Origin: Eubacteriales bacterium
GTDB taxonomy: Bacteria > Bacillota > Clostridia > Lachnospirales > Lachnospiraceae
Assembly (NCBI GenBank): GCA_030533235.1
Contig: JAUNJN010000003.1
Span: forward strand, 1-64,000
Reading direction: 5' to 3'
DNA: 64,000 bases
In this document: positions 48,412-59,040 of the stretch, in pieces
Layout of the letters: the number at the start of each line of letters is the position of its first letter
Position numbering within the stretch: position 1 is the stretch's first letter
Position numbers and translations under genes: made by a program
The notes under the pieces: generated by a model
What the model saw: only the letters and a program-made list of their open reading frames with translations
What the model was told of the DNA's origin: nothing
Databases searched by the model: none

Positions 48412-49608
48412 CTATGCTTTCATCTTTGCAATAATTTCATCCAAAATACAGTCTGCAACGTCTTCCTTGCTTTGTAACGGAAGCTCACGTACCGAATCCT
48501 TTGTAATCAACGTGATTACATTCGTATCCGTCTTAAACCCGGCACCGGCAACATTCAAATTATTTGCAGCAATCATATCCACATGTTTCTTTTCGAGTTT
48601 TGCCTTGGAGTTCTCGATAAGATTTTCTGTTTCCATTGAAAAACCGCAAATAAACTGTCCCGGTTTTTTATGTGCGCCGAGGTAACTCAAAATATCATCC
48701 GTACGCTCCAATGAAATGGACATGTCTCCATCTTTCTTCTTTATCTTATGATCCGCAACCGTTATCGGTCTGTAATCCGCAACAGCAGCGGATTTAATTA
48801 TTATATCCTGTTCATCTGCCACAGCCGTAACTGCCTCATACATATCTTTTGCTGACGTGATTTGCAATACATTGACAAACATCGGTGCATCAAGACTTGT
48901 CTGCCCGGTAACGAGCGTAACCTCTGCCCCGCGAAGCATCGCACGTCTAGCTACGGCATACCCCATTTTCCCTGTAGAATGGTTCGTAATGTAACGAACC
49001 GGATCAATTGCCTCCATAGTTGCACCTGCTGTTACAAGCACCTTTTTCCCTGTAAGGTCCTTTTCCTTTGCACATGCACGCAAAATATATTCAACCAACA
49101 CATCTTCTGGCGGAAGCTTTCCCTTTCCGATGTCACGGCAGGCAAGAAATCCCTCATCCGCCTCAATAATCTCATACCCGTAAGTGCGAAGCGTATTCAT
49201 GTTGTTTTGAACAATTGGATTCTCATACATATGAACATTCATGGACGGTGCAAGCATCACCGGACATGTTGCAGGTAAAATCGTTGTTGTCAGCATATCG
49301 TCCGCTATCCCGTGTGCAATTTTTCCAAGTACATCCGCACTCGCAGGTGCAATCAGTATTGCATCCGCCGTTGAACCGAGTGTCACATGAGGTACATGAA
49401 TATCCATGCTTCGATCAAATACATTTGTATAGCACCGATTTGCCGTAAGTGTCTCAAATGTTTCCGGTGTAATAAAATGCGTCGCATTTTCAGTCATAAC
49501 AACATGCACATCCGCATGAAGCTTCACAAGCATACTTGCCACGTTTGCCATCTTATACGCAGCAATTCCGCCACTTACTCCCAAAACTATTTTTTTACCG
49601 GTCAGCAT
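48412..49608 (-). CDS. coaBC: bifunctional phosphopantothenoylcysteine decarboxylase/synthetase
   Basis: 398 aa. CoaC half: 'GVSGGIAAYKMANVASMLVK', 'IAPASADVLGKIAHGIADDM' and the Cys loop 'LACRDIGKGKLPPEDVL'. CoaB half from about 186: 'KKVLVTAGATMEAIDPVRYI', then 'TNHSTGKMGYAVA' and 'IIKSAAVADYRP'. It makes phosphopantetheine from phosphopantothenate and cysteine on the way to coenzyme A. It follows panD by about 11 nt, so vitamin synthesis and use are in one operon. Confidence 0.96.
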   Translation of the reverse strand: MLTGKKIVLGVSGGIAAYKMANVASMLVKLHADVHVVMTENATHFITPETFETLTANRCYTNVFDRSMDIHVPHVTLGSTADAILIAPASADVLGKIAHGIADDMLTTTILPATCPVMLAPSMNVHMYENPIVQNNMNTLRTYGYEIIEADEGFLACRDIGKGKLPPEDVLVEYILRACAKEKDLTGKKVLVTAGATMEAIDPVRYITNHSTGKMGYAVARRAMLRGAEVTLVTGQTSLDAPMFVNVLQITSAKDMYEAVTAVADEQDIIIKSAAVADYRPITVADHKIKKKDGDMSISLERTDDILSYLGAHKKPGQFICGFSMETENLIENSKAKLEKKHVDMIAANNLNVAGAGFKTDTNVITLITKDSVRELPLQSKEDVADCILDEIIAKMKA

Positions 49609-49619
49609 AAAGTCACCTC

Positions 49620-50012
49620 CTATGCCATGTCTTCCAATCTTCCGTGTTTCTCATAGTGTGTAACTCTTGTTACATGATTATTATCATCCACAAATACAAC
49701 CTTTGGTTTGTTTGTCTCGTATTCCTCCGGTGTCATCTCTGCATAACACATAATGATCACCTTGTCTCCGGTGGAAACCATACGTGCAGCTGCACCATTT
49801 AAGCAAATCATTCCACTGCCTGCTTCGCCTGCAATAACATAGGTTTCAAATCGATTACCGTTATTGATATCAACAATCTGCACCTTTTCATATTCGAGGA
49901 TTCCTGCAACCTTCATCAAATCCTCATCAATCGTGATACTTCCTACATAATCAAGCTCCGCCTGAACAACCGTCACTCTATGAATCTTACTTTTTAATAC
50001 ATGTATCTGCAT
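49620..50012 (-). CDS. panD: aspartate 1-decarboxylase proenzyme
   Basis: 130 aa. '[19 protein letters not shown]' holds the Gly-Ser self-cleavage site that creates the pyruvoyl group; '[17 protein letters not shown]' and '[16 protein letters not shown]' are conserved. It makes beta-alanine from aspartate for pantothenate. panC is 11 nt upstream and coaBC about 11 nt downstream. Confidence 0.97.
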   Translation of the reverse strand: MQIHVLKSKIHRVTVVQAELDYVGSITIDEDLMKVAGILEYEKVQIVDINNGNRFETYVIAGEAGSGMICLNGAAARMVSTGDKVIIMCYAEMTPEEYETNKPKVVFVDDNNHVTRVTHYEKHGRLEDMA

Positions 50013-50023
50013 ATAGTTCTCCT

Positions 50024-50872
50024 TTATACACTCAAATGAAAATTATCAATCAAACGGGCCTCTCCGCCAATATTTACGGCAATGGCGCAAAGAATCTCAC
50101 CTTGAATCAAATCTACATTCTTCATCGTATTCCGGTCAACAATCTCTACATAATCAATTGTAGCAAGCGGCATTGTCGAAATCAACTCACACATTGCCTT
50201 CTTTACCGTTTCCGGATTGCGCTCACCGTCCTCAATCATCTTTTTACCCATAAAGATTGCCTTACTTAAAATCACAGCCTGTTTTCTGGACTCTTCAGAA
50301 AGATAAGTATTTCTTGAACTCTTTGCAAGTCCATCTGCCTCACGTATAATCGGACAACCAACAATCTCAATATCCATATTAAGATCCGTTACCATACGCT
50401 TTATGACAGCAAGCTGCTGTGCATCCTTTTCACCAAAGTATGCACGGTCCGGCATAACAATATTGAAAAGCTTGCTGACCACCGTACAAACGCCACGAAA
50501 ATGTACAGGTCTTGAAAGACCGCACAATGCATTTGTAAGACCGCTCATATCAACAAACGAACAAAAACCATCCTTGTACATCTCCTCCGGTTCCGGATGA
50601 AAAATAAGCTTCGCACCTGCTGCTTCACAAAGCTTAGCATCTGCCTCCAAGTCCCTCGGATAGCTCTCTAAATCCTCTGTCGGACCAAACTGCATCGGAT
50701 TGACAAAAATACTGACAACGGCAACATCATTTTCCGCAACCGCACGCTTAATCAGACTTTCGTGACCCTCATGCAAATATCCCATGGTCGGCACAAAACC
50801 AACACGCTTTCCTTCCTTTTTCCATGCTTTAACTTGTGCACGGACTTCCGCTATTGTAGATACAATCTTCAT
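50024..50872 (-). CDS. panC: pantothenate synthetase
   Basis: 282 aa from [12 protein letters not shown]. An in-frame ATG four codons earlier abuts the AGAGG site and is less likely, although the chosen one has a long 12-nt spacer. '[18 protein letters not shown]' (HIGH-like), '[16 protein letters not shown]' and '[17 protein letters not shown]' are PanC motifs. It joins pantoate and beta-alanine using ATP. It lies between panB and panD. Confidence 0.96.
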   Translation of the reverse strand: MKIVSTIAEVRAQVKAWKKEGKRVGFVPTMGYLHEGHESLIKRAVAENDVAVVSIFVNPMQFGPTEDLESYPRDLEADAKLCEAAGAKLIFHPEPEEMYKDGFCSFVDMSGLTNALCGLSRPVHFRGVCTVVSKLFNIVMPDRAYFGEKDAQQLAVIKRMVTDLNMDIEIVGCPIIREADGLAKSSRNTYLSEESRKQAVILSKAIFMGKKMIEDGERNPETVKKAMCELISTMPLATIDYVEIVDRNTMKNVDLIQGEILCAIAVNIGGEARLIDNFHLSV

Positions 50873-50890
50873 GTGTTTACCCATTCCTCT

Positions 50891-51718
50891 CTAGTATAAT
50901 TTTTCAATCACATCATCGTCAATCGCATATGTATGTGTTGCGGTTGGATATGTGCCATTTTTAACCTCTTCAATATATGCTTTAAATGCATCTGTCATAA
51001 CCTGACCGGTCTCGCCAAATCGCTTTACAAACTTTGGTGTGAAATCACTAAACATACCAAGCATATCTGCGTATACGAGCACCTGACCGTCACATCCGGC
51101 ACCGGCGCCGATTCCGATTGTCGGGATGTCAAGCTTATTTGTAACATAGGTTGCAAGTTTTTCCGGTACACATTCAAATGTAACCGAAAATGCGCCCGCC
51201 TCCTGTACGGCAAGTGCATCCGTAAAAAACTTCTTGGCAGCAGCTTCGCTCTTGCCCTGTACCTTAAATCCACCAAATGCATTGATTGACTGCGGTGTAA
51301 GACCAATATGTGCCATAACCGGTATACCTGCGTCCGTAATCGCTTTTATCTGCGGGCAAACTTCCACGCCACCTTCAAGCTTTACAGCCTGCGCACGTGC
51401 TTCCTTCATAAGTCTTCCCGCATTCACAACTGCATCATATACAGATGTCTGATACGACATAAACGGCATATCTACGATAACAAGTGCTTCCTTTGCACCT
51501 CTTGCAACCGCTGCGCCATGATGAATCATATCTTCCATCGTAACTGATAATGTATCTTCATATCCAAGCATAACATTACCCAAAGAATCACCGACTAAAA
51601 TCGCATCAATTCCCGCACTGTCAATCAGCTTAGCCGTTGAATAATCATACGCAGTAAGCATCGTTAATTTTTCATGATTTTTCTTTGCCTGCGCAAATGT
51701 CACCACTGTCTTTTTCAT
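50891..51718 (-). CDS. panB: 3-methyl-2-oxobutanoate hydroxymethyltransferase
   Basis: 275 aa from [12 protein letters not shown], 8 nt after GGGAGG. '[19 protein letters not shown]', '[19 protein letters not shown]' and '[18 protein letters not shown]' are typical; the catalytic Glu is in '[15 protein letters not shown]'. It makes ketopantoate from the valine keto acid and methylene-THF. It starts about 16 nt after the DUF2520 gene ends. Confidence 0.97.
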   Translation of the reverse strand: MKKTVVTFAQAKKNHEKLTMLTAYDYSTAKLIDSAGIDAILVGDSLGNVMLGYEDTLSVTMEDMIHHGAAVARGAKEALVIVDMPFMSYQTSVYDAVVNAGRLMKEARAQAVKLEGGVEVCPQIKAITDAGIPVMAHIGLTPQSINAFGGFKVQGKSEAAAKKFFTDALAVQEAGAFSVTFECVPEKLATYVTNKLDIPTIGIGAGAGCDGQVLVYADMLGMFSDFTPKFVKRFGETGQVMTDAFKAYIEEVKNGTYPTATHTYAIDDDVIEKLY

Positions 51719-51734
51719 ATAAGTTCCTCCCATA

Positions 51735-52616
51735 TTATAACATCTTTTTTAATTTCTCATATGCTTTCCTTATTTCCTCTTCACCGGTGTTTCCCCGTTG
51801 GTTTTGCTCCAATGCTTTTGATTTGGCAAGTTCAGCCAAAATTTTGGAAATAGCTTGATACGAAGTCAGCTTGTCACCCTCAAGCACCATTAAATGCTTT
51901 TTAACAGTCTCAATATCGCACCTTTGTACCGGACCGGTCAATGCATCCTTTGTTCCATACGTGACAATGTTTTTTGCGTTATTTAGAAACAACGTAGATA
52001 ACGCACATTCTGCCTCCTCATGCTCAAAACCGCATTCCATCAAAAGTTCACACGCTGCCTGATAGAGCCCGACAACGAGATTACTTGCAAACACCGCACT
52101 GCTGTGATATTTCACCTTGTCCGATGCAGCAATTATTTTCACCTTGTGTCCAAGCGATACAAACAGTTTCTCCCACATCGGCAAATATTCCGGGCGGCCT
52201 TCAAGCGTGATAAAACAATCCCGAAAGCCTTCGTAGGATGTCAATTTGGAGTTTACAGCATAAATGGGATGAATCGAATAACCAAAGATTTGGTTATGCA
52301 TACCAGAAAACACTTGTGAGGAAAGTGCCCCACTCGTGTGACATAGAATCTTATCGTTCGTGCTCAACATCATTGGATCGAGCATCTTAGCCATCTCTGC
52401 AATCTGCCCATCCGGCACAGTCAAAAATAAAGCATCCGCGTCAAAAACCAGTTTCTCTAAATCTTCATAGTACTTGGTATCAGTAAATTCCGCCGCCTCC
52501 TTTGCGCTTGCTAAGGTTTTACTATAAAACCCAACAACCTCATGTTCCTTTTGTTCCGTCAGGTGTTTCCCCAAAGTGAAACCCATCCTTCCGGCGCCAA
52601 TAAATCCAATCTTCAT
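51735..52616 (-). CDS. Rossmann/DUF2520 reductase, candidate ketopantoate reductase
   Basis: 293 aa. The N-terminus '[18 protein letters not shown]' is an NAD(P) Rossmann loop; '[15 protein letters not shown]', 'YSIHPIYAV' and the helical C-terminal domain match the Rossmann-like/DUF2520 family, related to 6-phosphogluconate dehydrogenases. It is the first gene of the operon with panB, panC, panD and coaBC, which lacks panE. Inference: it supplies the ketopantoate reductase step, as described for the alternative enzyme PanG, which I recall as being of this type. No recognised panE or ilvC is in the window. Confidence 0.75.
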   Translation of the reverse strand: MKIGFIGAGRMGFTLGKHLTEQKEHEVVGFYSKTLASAKEAAEFTDTKYYEDLEKLVFDADALFLTVPDGQIAEMAKMLDPMMLSTNDKILCHTSGALSSQVFSGMHNQIFGYSIHPIYAVNSKLTSYEGFRDCFITLEGRPEYLPMWEKLFVSLGHKVKIIAASDKVKYHSSAVFASNLVVGLYQAACELLMECGFEHEEAECALSTLFLNNAKNIVTYGTKDALTGPVQRCDIETVKKHLMVLEGDKLTSYQAISKILAELAKSKALEQNQRGNTGEEEIRKAYEKLKKML

Positions 52617-52712
52617 ACTACCGACCTCCTTTTTTAAGGATTCCGGTTTGCCTGCATTTTGCTTTATTTATTCATTTTCCGGTATGGTTTCTCTCGAATA
52701 CCATCCAACGGA

Positions 52713-52742
52713 AATATAGCACGAAATCCGGGCAATTGTAAA
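52713..52742 (-). promoter_or_regulatory. Promoter of the DUF2520-pan-coaBC operon
   Basis: Minus strand TTTACA (52737-52742), 18-nt spacer, TATATT (52713-52718). The leader of about 90 nt contains a GGTAT...ATACC hairpin and a 22-bp stretch (52691-52712) that recurs with one mismatch at 57557-57578. Confidence 0.6.
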
Positions 52743-52779
52743 TACATAAAAATGATTTAATTGTATATTTTTCGGTACA

Positions 52780-52818
52780 TAAAAATCACCGGGTACACGA
52801 TATATGTTACCCGGTGAA
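52780..52818 (-). terminator. guaB terminator
   Basis: Minus strand: TCACCGGGTA (right arm 52809-52818) pairs with TACCCGGTGA (52787-52796), a 10-bp perfect stem with a 12-nt loop, followed by TTTTTATG. Confidence 0.9.
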
Positions 52819-52833
52819 ATCATAGTTTTGTAA

Positions 52834-54318
<1,485 letters not shown>

Positions 54319-54345
54319 TTATGAAAAAATAATATCTCATAATTG

Positions 54346-54374
54346 CAAAAAAAGTTGTACGAAAACCATACAAC
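54346..54374 (-). terminator. Terminator-like hairpin in the guaB leader
   Basis: Minus strand GTTGTATG (54367-54374), a 5-nt loop, CGTACAAC (54354-54361), then seven T. It lies between the predicted guaB transcript start (about 54399) and the guaB ATG (54285), so it could attenuate guaB. It is too short for a purine riboswitch. It might instead stop read-through from the cheX gene. Confidence 0.55.
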
Positions 54375-54390
54375 ATTTATTGCTTGAATC

Positions 54391-54445
54391 TAAAATATAG
54401 GGATTATGCTAACACCATCCCCGTAGGATGTCAACCTATATTTTA
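54391..54445 (-). promoter_or_regulatory. guaB promoter flanked by perfect 11-bp inverted repeats
   Basis: -35 TTGACA (54429-54434), 17-nt spacer, -10 TAGCAT (54406-54411). TAAAATATAGG (54391-54401) and its exact complement (54435-54445) flank the promoter, one arm touching the -35 and the other covering the likely transcript start. The spacer holds a second small dyad, CATCC...GGATG. The symmetry suggests a repressor site bridging the promoter. Confidence 0.65.
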
Positions 54446-54467
54446 ACGATTTATTAATTTTGTAGAA

Positions 54468-54941
54468 TTACTCTTTAAATATGCAAATATAAAGACTCAT
54501 ATATTCGACGCCGTCCTTTAAAAGCGGCACACGGATACCATCAATATCCGAATGCATTTGAATACCGTCACCACATATCGCAATCGGTGGCGTAATATCA
54601 ATTAAAATGCCCTGTGTAGAAAAAACAGTCGCGGTATTTCCCATAATCATGTTTGACAATTCGTTCAATGCAGATGCTGACATCTCGTCAATCTCCGTCA
54701 CCTGCATACCAAACATCATGCGCGAGGCAACCTCAAGTGCAATTTTTTCCTCCATTGCAAGGACAACTTGTCCTCTCATCTCTCCGACAACACCAACCTG
54801 AATCGCATACATTCGATTCTTTAATTTGAAATCCGTTTTTTCAGGATGTCCAACCGTAAGATCTATCTGTGTAACACTTTTCATAACAGAGATGCTACAT
54901 TGTAAAAATGGATTAATATGATTCACGTTCATAACAGGCAT
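54468..54941 (-). CDS. CheX-like chemotaxis phosphatase domain protein
   Basis: 157 aa. A single CheX/CheC-type domain: 'GEMRGQVVLAMEEKIALEVA' and 'MSASALNELSNMIMGNTATV', with the E-x2-N catalytic signature. The start is 9 nt after GGAG. CheX dephosphorylates CheY. No CheY gene is next to it; the nearest is at 37.9 kb. It lies between an LtaS-like gene and guaB and probably shares a transcript with the former, 72 nt upstream. Confidence 0.88.
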   Translation of the reverse strand: MPVMNVNHINPFLQCSISVMKSVTQIDLTVGHPEKTDFKLKNRMYAIQVGVVGEMRGQVVLAMEEKIALEVASRMMFGMQVTEIDEMSASALNELSNMIMGNTATVFSTQGILIDITPPIAICGDGIQMHSDIDGIRVPLLKDGVEYMSLYICIFKE

Positions 54942-55013
54942 CTGTTATCACTCCAATCTCTCTCTTTCGTAATATAATACATTATACATGATTCAATACA
55001 CTTTTTCAAATTA

Positions 55014-56990
55014 TTATTCAAAAATAAACATATTGGATTCACTTAATATATGTTTGGATTCATCCACCTGTTTTACAGTGATTTTTGTCCCTGCATCCAA
55101 TGTTTCGTCGACAATCATCAAGGTGTTTTGATCAATATAGTTTGTTTTTGTCAACTCATCATCTACATATATAGTTGAAAATTCATTAAAGTTTTCTCCG
55201 TATACATAAACGCGCCCCGAGCGATTTTCGACACCTGTAACCGTAATGATATCAACGCCTCTTTGCATATGATTTTCAAGCAATGGGCGGCGTCCGTTAT
55301 ACATATAACACTCGCCGAACAACATGTCATATGCATAAAGCTCTAATTTCTCGTCACGTTCCTTTCCATGATAGAGTCTCTGAATCTTTTGAGCATATCC
55401 ATCCGGCATATTAAGTGCCTGAAACAAACGTGTTGAAAGCTCATATGACATAATATCGCGGTCCATTAATTTCAAATTAATATTGTTGACAATAATGTAC
55501 TCCGTCTGAAACATCGTACTGTTCGGCAAACGTTCCTCCGTCAAGTCCAAGGTCGGCAAATGATCGCCATACAGCACAAGCACATACTCCTCTCCGTATG
55601 CATCCAACATACCAATCAGATTGTCAATCATTTGATCCATTTCATAAATCTGATTCACATAATAATGAAATTTCGGTTCAACTTCTTTGTCATCATAGGT
55701 AATCTGAATATGGTCCACACAACTGTCTGGTTCAGACGGATACTGTCCATGTCCCTGCACACTGATTGTATATACAAGATCCGGTCGTGTCGGCGTATCC
55801 TGTAAACATTTCATGATATCATCCACAAGTGTCTTATCCTTTGCCCATCCTGTCGATGTATATTCCACATCATACATATATTCCAAAGAAATAAATGCAT
55901 CAAAGCCCATCTCATCATATACATTTTCACGATCATAAAATGATCCTACATTGTTATGAATTGCATAAGCCCCATAACCTTGCTTTTTTAATAAGCTGCA
56001 CATACTCTCAACCGGTGTATGATTAATCGTAGTTTTATACGGGTACTCTCCTGCTCCGAAAAAGCTGGAACGAAGCCCGGTCAATACCTCAAATTCGGTG
56101 TTGGCAGTTCCTGCACCGAGTGCCGGAACCGTAAGATATCCTGACGGAAACTCTTCCTTTAATCTCGTAAAAGTCGGCACCGGATTTTTACTCATCGAAA
56201 GACCGATTACATCATTTGGATCAAAGAAAGATTCCAGCTGAATCACAATTATATTTGGTTTTTTTGTTTCCCCATGCTGCTTTAAATCCATCAGATTACT
56301 TTTCAGTATAAGCATTGCAGACTCATTGTAATAATCCGGCTTTGAAATACCATTGTCAATAATACTGTTGGAAAAGCAATATGCAAATCCATAATCCTCG
56401 TATGCCATTCCAAGATTTGCAAAATCATCGGAAATAATATTATGCTTCATATTGTAGTTTGTAAGCACGCTAATACCAATCCATGACAGCACACAGGCAA
56501 GCATGGTTCCTTTAATCTTACGTGATCCCTCAAATCTTGGTGTTTTGATAAACAGAAATACAAGTCCGATTAAAAATAGTATTATCAACACAACAAGTCC
56601 GATTTGTTGCCATTTTTTGAGATAGACATCCAACATACTAAGGACATCGCCTACCATAAGGAAATCAATGGCAGCAAACGGTGTGACACGATAACCCAAA
56701 ACAACAAAATTGACAATCCCGCATATAAGCCACACTGATGAAATGATAATCATTCCAAATACACGTTTTCTAAGAAACAACGCAAACAGCAGTGTAAAAA
56801 ATATAATGGATACATTATATAAAAATACAAGCGGGGAACGCACCAAAAATAATAATCCTGATACAATTGATCTTCTTCCGAGCATTTCCAAAACAAGCTC
56901 AATTCCGAGCGCTGTAAGAAAGCATTTAAAAATCCACGTATGAACCGAATATTCAACTATTGATTTGACTTTGTTCTTTTTCTTCTCCAT
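55014..56990 (-). CDS. LtaS-type phosphoglycerol transferase (sulfatase fold)
   Basis: 658 aa from the ATG at 56990 (weak ribosome site; an in-frame TTG 14 codons earlier is possible). Five membrane helices lie in the first 190 residues. The outer sulfatase-fold domain has metal Glu in 'VIQLESFFDPND', nucleophile Thr in 'GAGTANTEFEVLTG', 'SVQGHGQYPSE' and 'VLYGDHLPTLD', all intact. A beta-rich C-terminal addition (about 585-658) follows. It probably moves phosphoglycerol onto a surface glycolipid or teichoic acid chain. Confidence 0.92.
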   Translation of the reverse strand: MEKKKNKVKSIVEYSVHTWIFKCFLTALGIELVLEMLGRRSIVSGLLFLVRSPLVFLYNVSIIFFTLLFALFLRKRVFGMIIISSVWLICGIVNFVVLGYRVTPFAAIDFLMVGDVLSMLDVYLKKWQQIGLVVLIILFLIGLVFLFIKTPRFEGSRKIKGTMLACVLSWIGISVLTNYNMKHNIISDDFANLGMAYEDYGFAYCFSNSIIDNGISKPDYYNESAMLILKSNLMDLKQHGETKKPNIIVIQLESFFDPNDVIGLSMSKNPVPTFTRLKEEFPSGYLTVPALGAGTANTEFEVLTGLRSSFFGAGEYPYKTTINHTPVESMCSLLKKQGYGAYAIHNNVGSFYDRENVYDEMGFDAFISLEYMYDVEYTSTGWAKDKTLVDDIMKCLQDTPTRPDLVYTISVQGHGQYPSEPDSCVDHIQITYDDKEVEPKFHYYVNQIYEMDQMIDNLIGMLDAYGEEYVLVLYGDHLPTLDLTEERLPNSTMFQTEYIIVNNINLKLMDRDIMSYELSTRLFQALNMPDGYAQKIQRLYHGKERDEKLELYAYDMLFGECYMYNGRRPLLENHMQRGVDIITVTGVENRSGRVYVYGENFNEFSTIYVDDELTKTNYIDQNTLMIVDETLDAGTKITVKQVDESKHILSESNMFIFE

Positions 56991-57055
56991 GTTATTCACC
57001 AATTCACTATCGACATTGTATTCTTTATACAAAATACTTCTCTTTTTACCCGATA

Positions 57056-57083
57056 ATTATATCAGACATACTTATTTTTTCAA
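57056..57083 (-). promoter_or_regulatory. Promoter of the LtaS-like gene
   Basis: Minus strand TTGAAA (57078-57083), 16-nt spacer, TATAAT (57056-57061); the start site would be near 57049, giving about 59 nt of leader to the chosen ATG. Confidence 0.6.
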
Positions 57084-57184
57084 TAACAGAATCTTCTAAT
57101 ATGCATGAAAATATTATGAAATCAACTAAAAACAACCGTTTTTTTACATGAAATAATAAAACAAAAATATTTTTAAATTAAGTA

Positions 57185-57213
57185 TTGACACCTAAAGACT
57201 CGTATGTTAATAT
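57185..57213 (+). promoter_or_regulatory. tRNA-Gly promoter
   Basis: TTGACA (57185-57190), 17-nt spacer, TAATAT (57208-57213), about 40 nt before the tRNA gene; near-consensus. Confidence 0.8.
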
Positions 57214-57254
57214 ATGTCTTGTCGTTAAGACAACAACAAAAAATACAGACATTT

Positions 57255-57326
<72 letters not shown>

Positions 57327-57332
57327 CTTTTT

Positions 57333-57371
57333 ATGAAAAAAGGATATCCGATATGGATATCCTTTTTTCAT
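57333..57371 (+). terminator. Hairpin after tRNA-Gly
   Basis: ATGAAAAAAGGATATCC (57333-57349) pairs perfectly with its complement at 57355-57371 (17 bp, 5-nt loop). The T run is in the 3' arm. It probably ends the tRNA transcript. Confidence 0.8.
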
Positions 57372-57395
57372 ATCAAGCACATCCTGTGCTCGAAG

Positions 57396-57519
57396 TTCGA
57401 TCTTCTCGTCTCCCGACTCGGTCCGCGCATAACAGGTGCCACCGGCACCTTGCGCCGTCTCGCGCTCTTTTTTTTGCTCGGAAAGCCTTGAATTTACTGG
57501 CTTTCCTTATTTTTTGTCT
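57396..57519. repeat. ~120-bp direct repeat, copy 1, with tRNA 3' end and terminator
   Basis: Nearly identical to 58785-58911. It contains the palindrome GGTGCCACCGGCACC (57435-57449), the att-like core (57455-57472) and a plus-strand hairpin GGAAAGCC/GGCTTTCC (57480-57506) followed by TTATTTTTTG. The core plus hairpin looks like the 3' end and terminator of another tRNA-Gly copy. The two repeats are 1391 bp apart. Confidence 0.85.
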
Positions 57520-57620
57520 CGCAAAAGGTTGTAGATAGGTTGCTATGCCCCAACATTTCTCGAATACAATCCAACGGAACTTGATTTCTAACCTCTTCAC
57601 GAACGACATGATTTGCTGAT

Positions 57621-58232
57621 TTAAATTTCTTCGTTTATTTCATTTTTTGCAATGTCAAAATCATCCTCTAACTGCCTATCATATTTCTCTCTTGATTTCT
57701 TTGCGACTATAAAACATGCAAAATACAAAATCCACACGACAGCAACCAAACAAACCATAATATTACGCCTGAATTTCATCTTATCAATTGTCTTGCGATT
57801 CATTTTGTCCACTTGACTGTTAAACGTCTTGATTGCTTCTCTTTGTGCATCGGATTCCTCTAATGTCAATGAACCATATTCCTTATAATAGTCTCCGACT
57901 AATATACTACCCTTCGCATAGCCATCAACCGTGCACCATAACACACCATCATTTTCCACATCTTCATAGAAATAGCAATCATGATCGTATGATGTCAAAA
58001 CGCGAATCACTTTACCCTCAAGTTCCGTTTTAAAACATTCAATATTATCGTTTTGTTCCCAATCACGAATAGCACCATTTTTGAACGTTTCATATGTTAC
58101 TACGTCATAATAGTGCGACTCAAAGCAATGTTTTTCAAAGTCATTAATATATATTCTTCCCATAAATGTATTGGGAAAAAATACATTTATCAACAAAAAA
58201 CAAGAAAGAACTATTAGTATACCTTTCTTCAT
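57621..58232 (-). CDS. exported/membrane protein of unknown function in the tRNA-Gly island
   Basis: 203 aa, 4 nt after a run of purines (AGGGGG) that serves as ribosome site. An N-terminal hydrophobic segment (about 4-20) and a second near 160-177 place the middle 135 residues outside, with a charged tail inside. The middle is rich in Tyr, Asp and Glu ('TSYDHDCYFYEDVENDG'). No family is recognised. It follows a broken gene by about 15 nt and lies between the two direct repeats. It could be an immunity-type protein; that is inference from context. Confidence 0.7.
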   Translation of the reverse strand: MKKGILIVLSCFLLINVFFPNTFMGRIYINDFEKHCFESHYYDVVTYETFKNGAIRDWEQNDNIECFKTELEGKVIRVLTSYDHDCYFYEDVENDGVLWCTVDGYAKGSILVGDYYKEYGSLTLEESDAQREAIKTFNSQVDKMNRKTIDKMKFRRNIMVCLVAVVWILYFACFIVAKKSREKYDRQLEDDFDIAKNEINEEI

Positions 58233-58247
58233 AAAATCCCCCTGATT

Positions 58248-58663
58248 TTACATTTCAATAAATTCATTACTTGATAAAAGCAAAGAACGGAAAAAGTCCG
58301 CCGCTGTTTTATTGATTTGATTATTAGTATAATTGGCATTTGTTTCTAATTCATTCATTAGGACGCTAATTCCAACCCCTCTGTCTCCATCGCCCAAATT
58401 GCATATCAATCTGTATTTTTGGAACAGATTTGGCAAATCTTCTATCGGAGGTATTCTAGCGATAACTCCCCAAAGTAATCCATTCTTCAAATTTCCAACG
58501 GTACCATAAGAGCAACCCCAATATTATCAACTTTTTGCTTCTCTTTACAAAGCCTTGATGCAAGTGTTGCTATGTTATTAGAAATCTCACCAAAACCCGA
58601 ACCAATACCTGCAACGTCTATGTTTTGAATTTGAGAACAAACAGCGTTTATATTCTCCCCCAT
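58248..58663 (-). pseudogene. frameshifted gene of unknown function between the direct repeats
   Basis: Two frames join into one protein of about 138 aa. From ATG 58663 the frame reads 'MGENINAVCSQIQNIDVAG' to 'KQKVDNIG'; the second continues 'CSYGTVGNLKNGLLWGVIA' to 'SNEFIEM'. They connect cleanly if one G is restored to the GGGG run near 58518-58521. The frame is open for nine more codons upstream with no ribosome site, so the 5' end may also be lost. The helical N-terminus loosely recalls secreted WXG/LXG-type proteins. The gap could be decay or a base-call error. Confidence 0.65.
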
Positions 58664-59040
58664 TAAATTAAATCTATTGCTCTGAATGAATTATATGCTA
58701 TGTACAAAAATGTTGATGTCAGTTTTATAGTAAAATGACGTGCTGAACCTCCCTATTTTACTAAGTTTTTTAAACAGATTATAATTCGATCCCTTCTCGT
58801 CTCCCGACTCAGTCCGCTCATAACAGGTGCCACCGGCACCTTGCGCCGTCTCGCGCTCTTTTTTTGCTCGGAAAGCATATCAAAATACTGGCTTTTCTTA
58901 TTTTTTGTCCTACAAAATTTTGATGTCAGTCAAATTATTTGCTTAAAAAAACCTATTTATTAAGTCTACTGTTTCCTCTTCAGCCAAAGGATTATATATG
59001 TATGATAATGTTATAGATAAATCATAAAGAATATAATATT
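58664..59040. other. 377-bp gap holding the second direct repeat
   Basis: No gene is seen on either strand. It holds repeat copy 2 (58785-58911) flanked by AT-rich sequence. A TATAAT on the minus strand near 58690 may be the remains of a promoter for the broken gene. Confidence 0.6.
58785..58911. repeat. ~120-bp direct repeat, copy 2, with tRNA 3' end and terminator
   Basis: It matches 57396-57519 with a few substitutions and small indels, including the GGTGCC/GGCACC palindrome and the att-like core at 58846-58863. The 3' hairpin is partly decayed (GGAAAGC...GGCTTTTC) but keeps its T run. It marks the right border of the 1.39-kb repeat unit. Confidence 0.85.

Noticed and set aside
54391..54445. 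An invertible promoter (phase-variable switch) for guaB
   Set aside because: The arms are only 11 bp and enclose 33 bp, far shorter than known invertible segments, and no recombinase gene is near; a protein-binding site is simpler.
57373..57609. A 78-codon minus-strand frame rich in Arg and Lys across the first direct repeat
   Set aside because: It runs through a plus-strand terminator, the att-like core and the repeat, has no good ribosome site and has a composition unlike its neighbours; it is a by-product of the repeat.
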